A DNA stretch of 64,000 nt from Candidatus Heimdallarchaeota archaeon (GCA_019056785.1 DXJV01000001.1:1-64000), one strand, 5' to 3'; shown: positions 1-9,891, counted from the first letter of the stretch. The notes: generated from the sequence alone by a model not told the origin. Made by a program: numbers and translations.

Positions 1-1353
1 AATTGAACTATGGTTCACTAAATCATCAATAAATAAAACATTATAATTTGTGATTTTCGCATCACTAGCAAGTAAAATGTCAGCCCATTTCCCATTTCTA
101 ATGTCAAACTTATCCACAAAACCATAGACGGCCGTTTTCATCGCTTCATCTAATAATGGCGGTAAATCAGAATCCGTACCAAAACGTTTGGCAAAGTCAC
201 CTTTAATACTATATGGCGCAACAACAGCAACAGCTAATAAATCTTCAGACCAAAATTCGGTATTTATAGTATTCCACATAGAAGGATAAACTTCACGATA
301 ATTTTTCGTTCGAGAAGGAGAAAAAGAACTTTCAGCTTTTGCTAATGCTCTCGCAGAGACATTTAAAAATTGAAAAATATCTTCAATCGGGCTATTAGTA
401 AACTCAGAGACTATTTCTTGGTTAACACTAAAAATAGGACTAAAAGTCATTTCGGCAAAATCTAACTCAAGAGTTTCAGAAAAAAGTAAATTCTTACCGT
501 TTGTTATGCCAGTAACTGAATGAACTTTTCCTTTGGCAAAGTCTTCATGACCAATAATTAATCTATATTTACCAGAACTACTCTCACGAACTCGAGCACT
601 ATACAAATCAATTAAACCAAAGCGACGGGAAAAACGATTAAATAAGGATTCAACTTGCTTCCAAGCAGAAAATTGCCCGGAACGTAAAGCACCAAGAAGA
701 GAACCTTTAAATCTTTGAGCAAAATCATTTCGATTAATAAGCAATGACCTGGCTTCTTCGGGAACCATTTGTAAGTTATGAGCTGAGCGATACAATTGAT
801 TCAAATACAACTCTAAAGGCATAAATTTACTCAAACTAATATATCGCTGACCCTTTTGGGGACCACGATCGTAAGTTTTGATCATACCAATGACAGTACC
901 ATTCGTGGCAATAAGAGAACTCCTGAATTCAAGATCACCACAAATGGAAACAAAACGACCAAGCTCAATCCAGTTTTCACGCAAATCATCAACAGGATTA
1001 AAGCCAAAAAGATACTCATCACGACCAAAACCATGAGGCTCAGGATTAAGATACCATTGGGGCTCAAGTACTTTACCGGAACCACAATATTGAGCAAATT
1101 GCTCATAAATAGTGTAATTAAAACCTAAAAAGAGTTCATTCAAGTCTGAAGCTAAAGCAGTGAAATCTTGAAAACGCTGACGCTCAAAATTGGACAATCG
1201 AAGAGAATAATCCAAGGAATTAGAAGAAAATTGCAAGACAAGGATTGCTTGTGATGATAAGATAACTAGAGCAAAGGTTAAGAATATCTGCTCTATCCTC
1301 TTCCAAGTAATATTAAAATTTAAAAAATTACCCAGTTGATTTTTTCCTTTCAA
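1..1353 (-). CDS. Membrane-anchored exported protein of unknown function, truncated at window start
   Basis: Not in ORF track (runs off the edge). Reverse-strand reading from TTG at 1353: MKGKNQLGNFLNFNITWKRIEQIFLTFALVILSSQAILVLQFSSNSLDYSLRLSNFERQRFQDF...; N-terminal TM segment, then soluble domain; checked open from 1353 to about 770 and assumed to continue to the edge. Confidence 0.6.
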   Translation of the reverse strand, partial: MKGKNQLGNFLNFNITWKRIEQIFLTFALVILSSQAILVLQFSSNSLDYSLRLSNFERQRFQDFTALASDLNELFLGFNYTIYEQFAQYCGSGKVLEPQWYLNPEPHGFGRDEYLFGFNPVDDLRENWIELGRFVSICGDLEFRSSLIATNGTVIGMIKTYDRGPQKGQRYISLSKFMPLELYLNQLYRSAHNLQMVPEEARSLLINRNDFAQRFKGSLLGALRSGQFSAWKQVESLFNRFSRRFGLIDLYSARVRESSSGKYRLIIGHEDFAKGKVHSVTGITNGKNLLFSETLELDFAEMTFSPIFSVNQEIVSEFTNSPIEDIFQFLNVSARALAKAESSFSPSRTKNYREVYPSMWNTINTEFWSEDLLAVAVVAPYSIKGDFAKRFGTDSDLPPLLDEAMKTAVYGFVDKFDIRNGKWADILLASDAKITNYNVLFIDDLVNHSSI

Positions 1354-1669
1354 AGTATACACCAAGACATAATTTTTTTAGAAAAAAAGCCAAGAGAATA
1401 AACATGACAATTTTTCTACTTATTAACTGGAAATTTTTCTTTAAAAACACCTAAATGCCTTTAATCCGAAAAATTATCCCACTCAATCCAAAAAAAAAAC
1501 ACGCAATAAAAATATATAAATTTTTTTTTAAAAAAAAGAACAAAAAAGCAACGCAAAAATGAGTAACAACACAAAAAATAAGTAACAACACAAGACGGCA
1601 AAAATTTTTAAAGGAGTATTCTATTAAAATATAAAGACGCAAAAAAAACGCGTCAAAAAAAACTTCTAA

Positions 1670-3469
1670 GTGGAAGGTACAAAAACTTTGATCAAGAAGG
1701 ATTTAAGAAGAATGGTACTTCCTATCGCAGTAATGATATGTCTAAGTGTAATGCCGTTCATGGCAACACCAACAAAAGCTGCAAATCCGGCACCATTCTT
1801 CTCAATAAGTATACTTGCACCAAATACCAATCCAGCAAGAAACCAATGGTCGACTTTGATGGCCGAGCAATTACCCAAGATTGGTATTGGTATTGATGTT
1901 TTCGACCACACTGGTTGGTCTCAAATTTCCCCTAGGACTTGGGGTTATCCTGGTCCTTATCCTATTCCTTCCTACGCTGAGGGTGGTTATGACATTCTCT
2001 TCGTTGGTTGGTCTTGGGGTCTTGATTGGGATCCTACCGGTTTGTATGACAGTCCCTCTGTTACTCCTTATGGTGACAACTTCTATCAATATGAGAATCC
2101 TGAGATGGACTGGGCTATTGGCAACTACACCAGTTCTTTCGTCTTAGACGATCGTATTTACTGGGCCAAGCAGATTCAGGCTATCTTGTATGAAGATTTG
2201 CCTCAAACGACTATTATCTATCCTTTGAGTCTCTTTCCTCATGATTCTAATTTTGAGGGCTGGAGTGGTCTTCTCTGGGCTTCCAATTATCAGCCCATGG
2301 AGAACTGGAGCATTGCTGGTCAGACTGAATTCCACTATGCTACCCCCGCTGACTTTGAAGACTTCCACATCTATAAGTATGAGTCTGTTTATGACGCTCA
2401 ATGGTTGCGCCAGATCTACAATGGTTTGGTTGAACGCGATCCTTTGAACGACAACGCTTATGGTCCTCGCATTGCTACTTCTTTCAGTAGTACTGATGGC
2501 TTAACCTACAATATTGAAATCAACCCCGACGCTGTTTGGGCTGATGGTCACCCCTTGACTGCTTACGATGTTAACTATTCTTATCACTTGATGGTTACCC
2601 CTGAATTCAACAATCCATCCTATGCTTACTGGACCCAATACATTGACAATAATTCTGTCCAATGGGATCCTGCTACCAGCAATTACACCCTTAGCATTAC
2701 TTTCAAGAAAGAATATGTCTTCCAGGATAGTAACATTGGTTTAGACCTCATTCCAATGCACATTTGGGGAGCCATTGATTACGCCGACCAAGAAGCTCAA
2801 GCTATTGACTGGGCTACCAATGACCCCGGCAAGCTTTTTGGTTGTGGTCCGTATATGCTTGAAGAGTATGATGCTACGAACGGCATTATTCATCTGACTA
2901 AGAATCCTCACTTCAAGGACTGGTTTGGTTCTGATCCCAAATTCGATGACATCTACTTCGAATTCTATGGCAGCAAAGAAGGTGCTCTCAGCGCCCTTGC
3001 TTCTGGTGCTATTGACATGGTTGACGCCCAATTCTCACCCCAGCTTGATGAGATTCCTGCTGGTGCCGGCTACACTCTCGTTCGAGATCCTGGCACCCAA
3101 GAAATTGCTTTCAACACCAAGCATCCCTACCTTGGTACAGGTGAGAGCTGTCCCATTAGCGACACCGAATCCGGTAAGCACATCCGCAAGGCTATCAGTC
3201 ACATGATCCCAAGAGAAATCATTGTTGAAGAGATTCTCAATGGTCTTGGTGCTCCTGGTGTCACCGGTTGTCCTAACGTCGCTGTTGGTTATGACGAGTC
3301 TCTCGAACCCTACGAATACAGCATTGACTTAGCCAAAGCCGAGATGGAAGCCGCTGGATTTGAATATCCACCTGATACTGCCACCACTGGTATTGGCTTA
3401 TACGTTGTCATGAGCATCTTGGCTCTTGCTGGTGCAAGTCAAGTAATCTTCTTAAAGAGAAGAAAATAA
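1670..3469 (+). CDS. ABC transporter substrate-binding protein, family 5 (peptide/oligosaccharide type), C-terminal TM anchor
   Basis: SBP_bac_5-type motifs (DGLTYNIEINPDAVWADGHPLTAYDVNYSY; GCGPYMLEEYD; ALASGAIDMVDA; HIRKAISHMIPREIIVEEILNGLGAPG), signal peptide, C-terminal TM plus KRRK. Confidence 0.85.
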   Translation: MEGTKTLIKKDLRRMVLPIAVMICLSVMPFMATPTKAANPAPFFSISILAPNTNPARNQWSTLMAEQLPKIGIGIDVFDHTGWSQISPRTWGYPGPYPIPSYAEGGYDILFVGWSWGLDWDPTGLYDSPSVTPYGDNFYQYENPEMDWAIGNYTSSFVLDDRIYWAKQIQAILYEDLPQTTIIYPLSLFPHDSNFEGWSGLLWASNYQPMENWSIAGQTEFHYATPADFEDFHIYKYESVYDAQWLRQIYNGLVERDPLNDNAYGPRIATSFSSTDGLTYNIEINPDAVWADGHPLTAYDVNYSYHLMVTPEFNNPSYAYWTQYIDNNSVQWDPATSNYTLSITFKKEYVFQDSNIGLDLIPMHIWGAIDYADQEAQAIDWATNDPGKLFGCGPYMLEEYDATNGIIHLTKNPHFKDWFGSDPKFDDIYFEFYGSKEGALSALASGAIDMVDAQFSPQLDEIPAGAGYTLVRDPGTQEIAFNTKHPYLGTGESCPISDTESGKHIRKAISHMIPREIIVEEILNGLGAPGVTGCPNVAVGYDESLEPYEYSIDLAKAEMEAAGFEYPPDTATTGIGLYVVMSILALAGASQVIFLKRRK

Positions 3470-3630
3470 GCCGTCTGGCTATTTTCTTTTTTTCTTTTTC
3501 TTTTTTTTGTTCTTCTTCTCGAAAGTTCTTGTCGTTCTTTTGAATTTTAATTTTAAGCAAAATCCTTTAAAGTGATAGCACTTACATAATTTCAAGACCA
3601 CAAAAATATATAAAAAACCATTTCATCTTT

Positions 3631-3653
3631 GATTACCATTAGTGATGGTAATC
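3631..3653. promoter_or_regulatory. Perfect 9-bp inverted repeat upstream of membrane protein gene
   Basis: GATTACCAT-tagtg-ATGGTAATC, 48 bp before ATG 3701. Confidence 0.6.
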
Positions 3654-3700
3654 TTCCGATAAAATAATTACACAAGTCTGAGAAGAGATGTGAACTACAA

Positions 3701-5116
3701 ATGAATTCAACCAAATTGAGACATCTAAGTGTTATTTTCGTTGTAACAATCGCCGCTGTTATTCTTGTTGGTGTGCCTTTTCTAACTGTTCGTGCTGAAA
3801 CAGTTCAAATGGCTTACTATGATTTTTACATTCAACCCTCTCGTCCTGAGGTTATTGCTGAGAGTAGTTTTGTTCTTAGCGCGGAAAATCAGTATGTCGA
3901 AGGCATTCCTGAGGACTATGCCATTGGCCATCGTTCTGATTCTGGGACTTATTATCTCGAGGTCTGGAGTGATGCCCGTGTTGAAGTTTACATTCTTGAT
4001 TCGAGTGGTTTTTTCAGTCAATATGCTGAATATATCTCAGAATTTGTTGGCAATAACCCCCCTGATCCTTACACCTTCTTCTTTATTTGTGATGGCTATT
4101 TAAAGGTTGAATTCACTACTACCATCTCCCCCAAGCTTATTTTCTTTTCTGAGGGCGTTCACGTTTCAGGCAATTATTTGCTTACAGAGGGCACTGGTGA
4201 GATTATCTATCAGCCCTATCATATGCAAATTGTTGGTGGCGACCGAACCACCTTTGACACTGTTCATATCTTTAACCTTAATGCCTCTGTGAATGTTTAC
4301 ATTTTAGATGATGATCAATATACTTCCTACAAGTTAACTCCCCAAACTCCTCCCAGCAGTTTAAATAACATTGCCTATGAGACCGGCATTACTGAAACCA
4401 AACTCAATTACACTGCCGAAGCAGGGGTTACGTATCATCTCATCATTTGGCATTATGAATTTCATGACGGCGTTTCCGGGACAATTATTTATACCTATAC
4501 CTACAAGCCGGGCTTTTTCGAGTCTTACTGGTCCCTCTTACTCCTCGTTGTTCTGGCCATTGGCTTGACCGTGTTCTTAGTCTTCCACAAGAAGACCCTC
4601 CCCCCTGTTGTGTGGACTTTCTCCAAAGCACGCTTTTATGTTCTTAAGAAACCCTGGGAAGCTTTCAAGAAGTACCTTGTTGAGATTAAAGGTAATTACA
4701 TTGATATTAGTGAATCCATCCGGGGCATTTCGGACTTGGAACAGTACCGGAAAGAAAAAGAGATTATTTCTCCCCATAATCAATGGCTTGTTGCCTCTCT
4801 CAGCCTTATCTTTCCTCTGAGTCTTCATCACTTTATTGTCAAGAAGTTTACAAATGGTATTTATTCCATCCTTCTGAATGTCCTGGCTATTCTCCTCTTC
4901 TTAGGTGCTGCAACCGAATTTAGCAATCAGATTATCGGTTTGGGCATTATTTTCTTACTCTTAGGGGTAGTATTGATAGTCCCCTACATTCTCGATATTG
5001 TTGCAGCGTTTGTTGGTGTCTTTAAAGATAACAAAGGACGAGTAATAAATCGCAAACTCTCCAAAATTGATGAGGAAAAAGAGGAGCAAGAGAAAACAAA
5101 AGAAAGCAAACAATAA
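3701..5116 (+). CDS. Exported membrane protein with extracellular beta-rich domain, several TM segments, charged cytoplasmic tail
   Basis: Long ORF, N-terminal signal sequence, TM near residue 275 and further TM pair near C-terminus. Confidence 0.7.
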   Translation: MNSTKLRHLSVIFVVTIAAVILVGVPFLTVRAETVQMAYYDFYIQPSRPEVIAESSFVLSAENQYVEGIPEDYAIGHRSDSGTYYLEVWSDARVEVYILDSSGFFSQYAEYISEFVGNNPPDPYTFFFICDGYLKVEFTTTISPKLIFFSEGVHVSGNYLLTEGTGEIIYQPYHMQIVGGDRTTFDTVHIFNLNASVNVYILDDDQYTSYKLTPQTPPSSLNNIAYETGITETKLNYTAEAGVTYHLIIWHYEFHDGVSGTIIYTYTYKPGFFESYWSLLLLVVLAIGLTVFLVFHKKTLPPVVWTFSKARFYVLKKPWEAFKKYLVEIKGNYIDISESIRGISDLEQYRKEKEIISPHNQWLVASLSLIFPLSLHHFIVKKFTNGIYSILLNVLAILLFLGAATEFSNQIIGLGIIFLLLGVVLIVPYILDIVAAFVGVFKDNKGRVINRKLSKIDEEKEEQEKTKESKQ

Positions 5117-5213
5117 TCCTCCCTTTCTCTCTCCCCCTCTTTTTTTTTGATTTTTTTACGAACATTTCTATATTTGAATTGAATAGTGAAAAGTAAAGTT
5201 GTTGTGATAAGCC

Positions 5214-5678
5214 TTGCCAAGTGATTCCGAAGAATTGGTTTCTATTTCAGAGGAGCATTCTACTGAACCGCCATCTGTTCCCCCGGCAACTCCCCCCGCC
5301 GGGGATGGTAGCATCCCCTATGAGACAATGGTTGTCAAATTGAATTGGTTCCGAGTCGTTCTTGTCTCCCTTATTGTGACGGCCTTCATCACAGCCCTTA
5401 CCTTTTTCGTTGTCTGGCTCATCGCTTTTAATTACTCTGTTGTCTGGGCATTTCTTGATTGGATATTCTTTATTGAATGTGGCATTTTATTCACTTTTGG
5501 TGGTTGTTTAGGCACCTGGAAACAATCCTTCTCCTTAAATGTTATTAACCGTCGATTATTCAAAGGCGACAAGCTTACCGGTGCAGACACGAAACTTGCG
5601 ATTGGAAGTTCTTATTCCTACATCTTTTCCGCTCTCCTTTTAGGTCTTATCTCTGTAATTCTCTTTATTATTTACTGA
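5214..5678 (+). CDS. Small multi-TM membrane protein (paralog of 5768..6307)
   Basis: ORF from TTG start; hydrophobic segments; WIFFIECGILFTFGG motif shared with next gene. Confidence 0.6.
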   Translation: MPSDSEELVSISEEHSTEPPSVPPATPPAGDGSIPYETMVVKLNWFRVVLVSLIVTAFITALTFFVVWLIAFNYSVVWAFLDWIFFIECGILFTFGGCLGTWKQSFSLNVINRRLFKGDKLTGADTKLAIGSSYSYIFSALLLGLISVILFIIY

Positions 5679-5767
5679 CATTTGAGTCATTTATTCAACT
5701 CGATTTTTTTTTATTTGTGAAAAGTGACAAATAATTAGTAACTAGTAAGATTCTCAAAGGTATTAAG

Positions 5768-6307
5768 TTGGTAAAACAACCGGGCGGCAAAGAACAGATT
5801 TCCTCACCCAAAAAGTTCGACGATTTCCAAGAATTCTCTGAGAATTTGTTTGCCAGCTCTCCCCCTAAGGAAATACACCCTTCATATGAGGATCCGGCTT
5901 TTCTCATGGTTTCCTCGGATGGTGTTCGTCGGAGTGTTTGTCGTCAGGATTATCAAATCTACCGTTTTAATTTTGCCAGTTGTTGTCAAGCAATCGCTCT
6001 TATTCTGACGTTTTTAATGCTTATCAATTCACTGCTCTATTTAAGTTTTCAACTCCAGGCTGCTCCTCGTCCTGATTGGCCGTATGTTCTTTCTTGGATC
6101 TTTTTTGCTGAAAGTGGTGGTTTGCTCTTGTTCTCTGGATTAGCCATCCCAAAGTTCACTATTACTGTTAAGAAGTTTCGTTTATCAAAGAATTTTAACC
6201 CTCATATAAGTCAGCTTCAGTTTGCTTTTGTCCATTCTTTGACTTATTTCATTAGTGGTCTTCTTATGGTTGCTCTTTCTTTTATTGCTTATAATGCTTT
6301 GACATGA
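5768..6307 (+). CDS. Small multi-TM membrane protein (paralog of 5214..5678)
   Basis: ORF from TTG start; WIFFAESGGLLLFSG motif shared with previous gene. Confidence 0.6.
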   Translation: MVKQPGGKEQISSPKKFDDFQEFSENLFASSPPKEIHPSYEDPAFLMVSSDGVRRSVCRQDYQIYRFNFASCCQAIALILTFLMLINSLLYLSFQLQAAPRPDWPYVLSWIFFAESGGLLLFSGLAIPKFTITVKKFRLSKNFNPHISQLQFAFVHSLTYFISGLLMVALSFIAYNALT

Positions 6308-6355
6308 ATTGCAAAAAGAAAGTGCCGGGAAATTTTCCCAGCTTGATCCTTGTCC

Positions 6356-9300
6356 TTAGAGCTGTTCTATTGCTAGTCCCAATTCCCGTTTTGCGACTTT
6401 AATTCTTTTTGTTACTTCCTCAGTCTTTGCTCTTGTTATCTCTTTTGCTAATGTTTCCGTTGTTATGTGCGTTTTAAATTGTTCTAAAAGCTTCCAAAGG
6501 AAATCGTCCGTAGCAACTTTTATCCTTATTTTGTTATTCAGCTGTAAATTTAGTTCTTTTCGCATTGTTTGGATAACACGTATTATGTCTCGTGCGTAAG
6601 CTTCAAACAAAAGCTCTTCTGTTAATTTTGTATCCAAGGCAACAGCAAAGAAGTCATTTGTTGCTATTGCGTGTTGATCTTCTGAAAGGACATTGACCAA
6701 TAAATCTTCGTTGAGTTTTAATTTGAGTGGTGGTTCTTGTGCACTTGTGCTTATTTCTAGCAGTTGGTTTCCTTGATAGAACGCTTTCTGGATTTCTGCT
6801 TGTGGGATTGTTGTAAGTGCTTCTTCCAAAGCTTTTATTTTTCCTTTTAATTTCGGTCCGAGGACCGGGTAATTTGGTTTTACTGTGAACTTGAGCATCT
6901 GAAGCGGTTTCTTTGCGATTGTCAATTTCTTGACATTTAGTTCTTCTTGGATGACTTTTTTGAATTCCTGCAAGATTGTTTCATGTTGTTTCTTTTTGCA
7001 CCACACAAAGAATTCCTTCAAAGGTTGGCGTAGTCGGAGGTTTGCCTTGCTTCTTGTCATGCGTCCCAGTTTCACGACAGAAAGGACCACTGCCATTTTT
7101 TCTTCCAGCTCAACATTTATTTTTCGTCTGTTTGTTTTTGGGTAAGAAGAAAGGTGGACACTTTCAGGATAGCGCCGAAGATTGGCAGTAAGCATTTGAA
7201 ATAGTTTCTCGCTAAAGAATGGCACAAAGGGAGCTATAAGACGGGTTAGTGTTAGAAGAGTTTCATAGAGGGTATGATATGCACTCAGTTTATCTTGCGT
7301 CATTTTCGATACCCAAAAGCGTCGTTTCCCGCGGCGTAAATACCAGGTGGACATTTTTTCAACGAACGTTTCCAAGTCTATTATCGCTTGGCTAAAGTGT
7401 GCTTTGTCGCAATTTTCTCGTACGCGTTTGATTAAACTATTGAGAGATGACAGCAGCCATTGATCTAAAAGTGGTGGTTCATAGTTTTCCGGCAGTCTTT
7501 GTTTTACAGGGTTAAATTTGTCTAATGTTGCAAGTGAGGAAAAGAATGAATAGGTGTTCCAAATTGTTAAGAAGAACTTTTTCACTTCTTTCTCGAGATA
7601 AAAACCAAAGTTCATTACTTGATGGAGTGGTTGTTTGGCAAATGCCCAGCGCATCACATCTGCGCCCATTCGTTCTACTACCTCTTTGAACCAGATGGCA
7701 TTTCCCCAGCTTCGATGCATTGGTCTCCCATCTTTGTCATGAACTTTTTCATGGACTATGACTCGTTTGTAGGGTGGTTCTCCGGTAAGGGTGACGCTGA
7801 TAAAGAGTAGCGAGTAAAACCATAATCGTATTTGTTCGCGCATCTCACAAACGGCGTCTGCAGGGAACCATTGTTTCCAATAGTGTGGCTCTGTAAGATA
7901 TTTTAGTGTCGAGTAAGGCACTATGCCAGCGTCGAGCCAACAATCGCCAACTTCTTTGACCTTTGGTACTTGCGCGTTGCATTTTGGGCAGTTGATAACT
8001 ACGTTATCGATCCAAGGGCGGTGTAATTCCTCCAGTTTCTCTGTTCCGGCTATCGCTCTCTCGAGTAATTCTTCCTTCGAACCAACCACTGTTAAAGTGT
8101 TGCACTCAGGACATTCGAAGAAGGGTAATGGTAGCCCCCAATAGCGTTTTCTCGAGATGCACCAATTGCCCATATTGTTTAACCAGTCAAGCATTCGTTT
8201 GCCATAGTAGTTTGGTACCCATTCTACCTTTTCTATTGCTTTCTTTAAGAGAGGGCGAATTTCTGTCGAGTCGATAAACCATTCATCTACAAGGCGAAAG
8301 ATTAACTCTTCATGGCAACGCCAGCAGGTGGGATAGCGATGCGTATACTCCTCTTTCTTATAGAGTAATGCCCTTCGTTGAAGCTCTTCTATAACTCTTT
8401 TAGATGCTGCTTTGGTATCAAGTCTAGCTAAGAACCCATATTCCTTGAAAAAAACGCCGAATTCATCCACTGGAGAAAGAACCTCAAGGTTATGACGCTT
8501 TCCAAGTTCGTAATCCTCTGCACCACAACCCGGTGCGATATGTACAAACCCCGTCCCTTCTTCTGCTGAAATATCGGTCCAATCAACAACGACATGCTGA
8601 ACCTTCTTCTGTGCAGGTAAGGCTTTAAACGGCGTGAGATAGTGTTTGCCAAGGAGCTCTTCCCCTTGAACTTTTGATAAGAGCTGGTAGTTTCCTTTTA
8701 GGATATGAAGAGCTTCTTTTGCTAGATAAAAGGTCTCGTTTCCTTGTTTTACTTTACAGTAAGTGTTTGTAGGATTTACAGCCACAGCCGTGTTTGCTGC
8801 CAGCGTCCAGGGTGTGGTTGTCCATACAAGAAGAAACTCCGGCTCGGTGGTAGGAGTTTGATCCAACTGGAATTTTACGAAAACACTTGTGTGGGTTAAT
8901 TGTTTATATGCGTCGTATTGCTCATGTTGAGAGAGCGATGTACCACAGCGAGGACACCAAGGCATAGGATAGTGCCCTTTTATCAGCCACCCTTTTTCTT
9001 GACATTTTTTCAAAAAATACCAGATGTAGGAGATATTTGTGTCTGTATGTGTGAAATAGGAGTTCTCCCAATCCATCCATTGTCCCAGCCGCTTCGAATC
9101 CTCTGTGATGATCGCTGAAAATTTCCGAATCCGGGTTTTACATTTCTCTGAGAATTGCTCTAAGCCATATTCTTCTATCGCTCTCTTCGAGTTCAAGCCA
9201 AGAGCTTTTTCAACTTCGACTTCAATCCATAACCCTTGACAATCAAAACCGTTCTGAAATCTTTGTGCATAACCTTTCATCGCCCAGTATCGTTGTATGA

Positions 9301-9547
9301 TATCTTTAAGCGATCTGCCCCATGTATGATGTAAACCCATGGGATTATTTGCAGTTATAGGTCCATCGATGAATGAGAACTTTTTTTGATAGCTTTGATT
9401 TTGTGTCAAGAATTTTTTAAAAACGTTTTGTGAACTCCAAAAGTTAAGCATTTCATGTTCAAGTTTCACTAAGTCAAGCTCTGCATCCACAGGAGGGAAG
9501 AGAGCTTCCTCTACCGTATCCATCTTCATATTAGAAGTGGTTTTCAT
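6356..9547 (-). CDS. ileS: Isoleucyl-tRNA synthetase, GXHH-type signature
   Basis: 1063 aa; FIDGPITANNPMGLHHTWGRSLKDIIQRYWAMKGYAQRFQNGFDCQGLWIEVEVEKALG; CP1 motif LLVWTTTPWTLAANTAVAV; class Ia anticodon-binding domain. Confidence 0.93.
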   Translation of the reverse strand: MKTTSNMKMDTVEEALFPPVDAELDLVKLEHEMLNFWSSQNVFKKFLTQNQSYQKKFSFIDGPITANNPMGLHHTWGRSLKDIIQRYWAMKGYAQRFQNGFDCQGLWIEVEVEKALGLNSKRAIEEYGLEQFSEKCKTRIRKFSAIITEDSKRLGQWMDWENSYFTHTDTNISYIWYFLKKCQEKGWLIKGHYPMPWCPRCGTSLSQHEQYDAYKQLTHTSVFVKFQLDQTPTTEPEFLLVWTTTPWTLAANTAVAVNPTNTYCKVKQGNETFYLAKEALHILKGNYQLLSKVQGEELLGKHYLTPFKALPAQKKVQHVVVDWTDISAEEGTGFVHIAPGCGAEDYELGKRHNLEVLSPVDEFGVFFKEYGFLARLDTKAASKRVIEELQRRALLYKKEEYTHRYPTCWRCHEELIFRLVDEWFIDSTEIRPLLKKAIEKVEWVPNYYGKRMLDWLNNMGNWCISRKRYWGLPLPFFECPECNTLTVVGSKEELLERAIAGTEKLEELHRPWIDNVVINCPKCNAQVPKVKEVGDCWLDAGIVPYSTLKYLTEPHYWKQWFPADAVCEMREQIRLWFYSLLFISVTLTGEPPYKRVIVHEKVHDKDGRPMHRSWGNAIWFKEVVERMGADVMRWAFAKQPLHQVMNFGFYLEKEVKKFFLTIWNTYSFFSSLATLDKFNPVKQRLPENYEPPLLDQWLLSSLNSLIKRVRENCDKAHFSQAIIDLETFVEKMSTWYLRRGKRRFWVSKMTQDKLSAYHTLYETLLTLTRLIAPFVPFFSEKLFQMLTANLRRYPESVHLSSYPKTNRRKINVELEEKMAVVLSVVKLGRMTRSKANLRLRQPLKEFFVWCKKKQHETILQEFKKVIQEELNVKKLTIAKKPLQMLKFTVKPNYPVLGPKLKGKIKALEEALTTIPQAEIQKAFYQGNQLLEISTSAQEPPLKLKLNEDLLVNVLSEDQHAIATNDFFAVALDTKLTEELLFEAYARDIIRVIQTMRKELNLQLNNKIRIKVATDDFLWKLLEQFKTHITTETLAKEITRAKTEEVTKRIKVAKRELGLAIEQL

Positions 9548-9834
9548 AGTTTCAAATTTGATGATTCCTCATTTCAATTATTCTCCAAAAATATTTTGTC
9601 TGCAAGAAAAGTAGGTTCCACTAGGTATAGTAAGAAAATGCTGTTCAGGATATAATTTCTTGATCCCTCATGTTTTTTCACCTAATGGGACTTCTTGTAA
9701 ATGTTTTGAAGCTAAAAGTTTCTTTTAAAGTTTTCCATAAACGGCGTTCTAAACTCTTTTCTAATCCAAACTGCCTGAGACGCTCCTCGAGCTTCGAGAG
9801 AAAAGCTCTTTCTAAGCAAAACCCTTTTAAAATC

Positions 9835-9891
9835 ATTTAAAAAGCTTCATTTATAAATAGAGCTTTATAAAGGATAAATACCTTATAAAAG
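9835..9891 (+). promoter_or_regulatory. Tandem TATA-box-like elements upstream of tbp
   Basis: tttaaaaagc, tttataaata, ctttataaag, cttataaaag in succession upstream of the TBP ATG at 9945. Confidence 0.5.

Noticed and set aside
1451-1642. 63-aa minus-strand ORF rich in Phe/Leu/Ile
   Set aside because: Falls in an A/T-homopolymer-rich intergenic region; composition-driven.
1666-1911. Minus-strand ORF overlapping the SBP gene (also 882..1106, 856..1128, 1871..2089, 2144..2401, 2741..3031)
   Set aside because: Shadow ORFs antisense or out of frame to longer, motif-supported genes.
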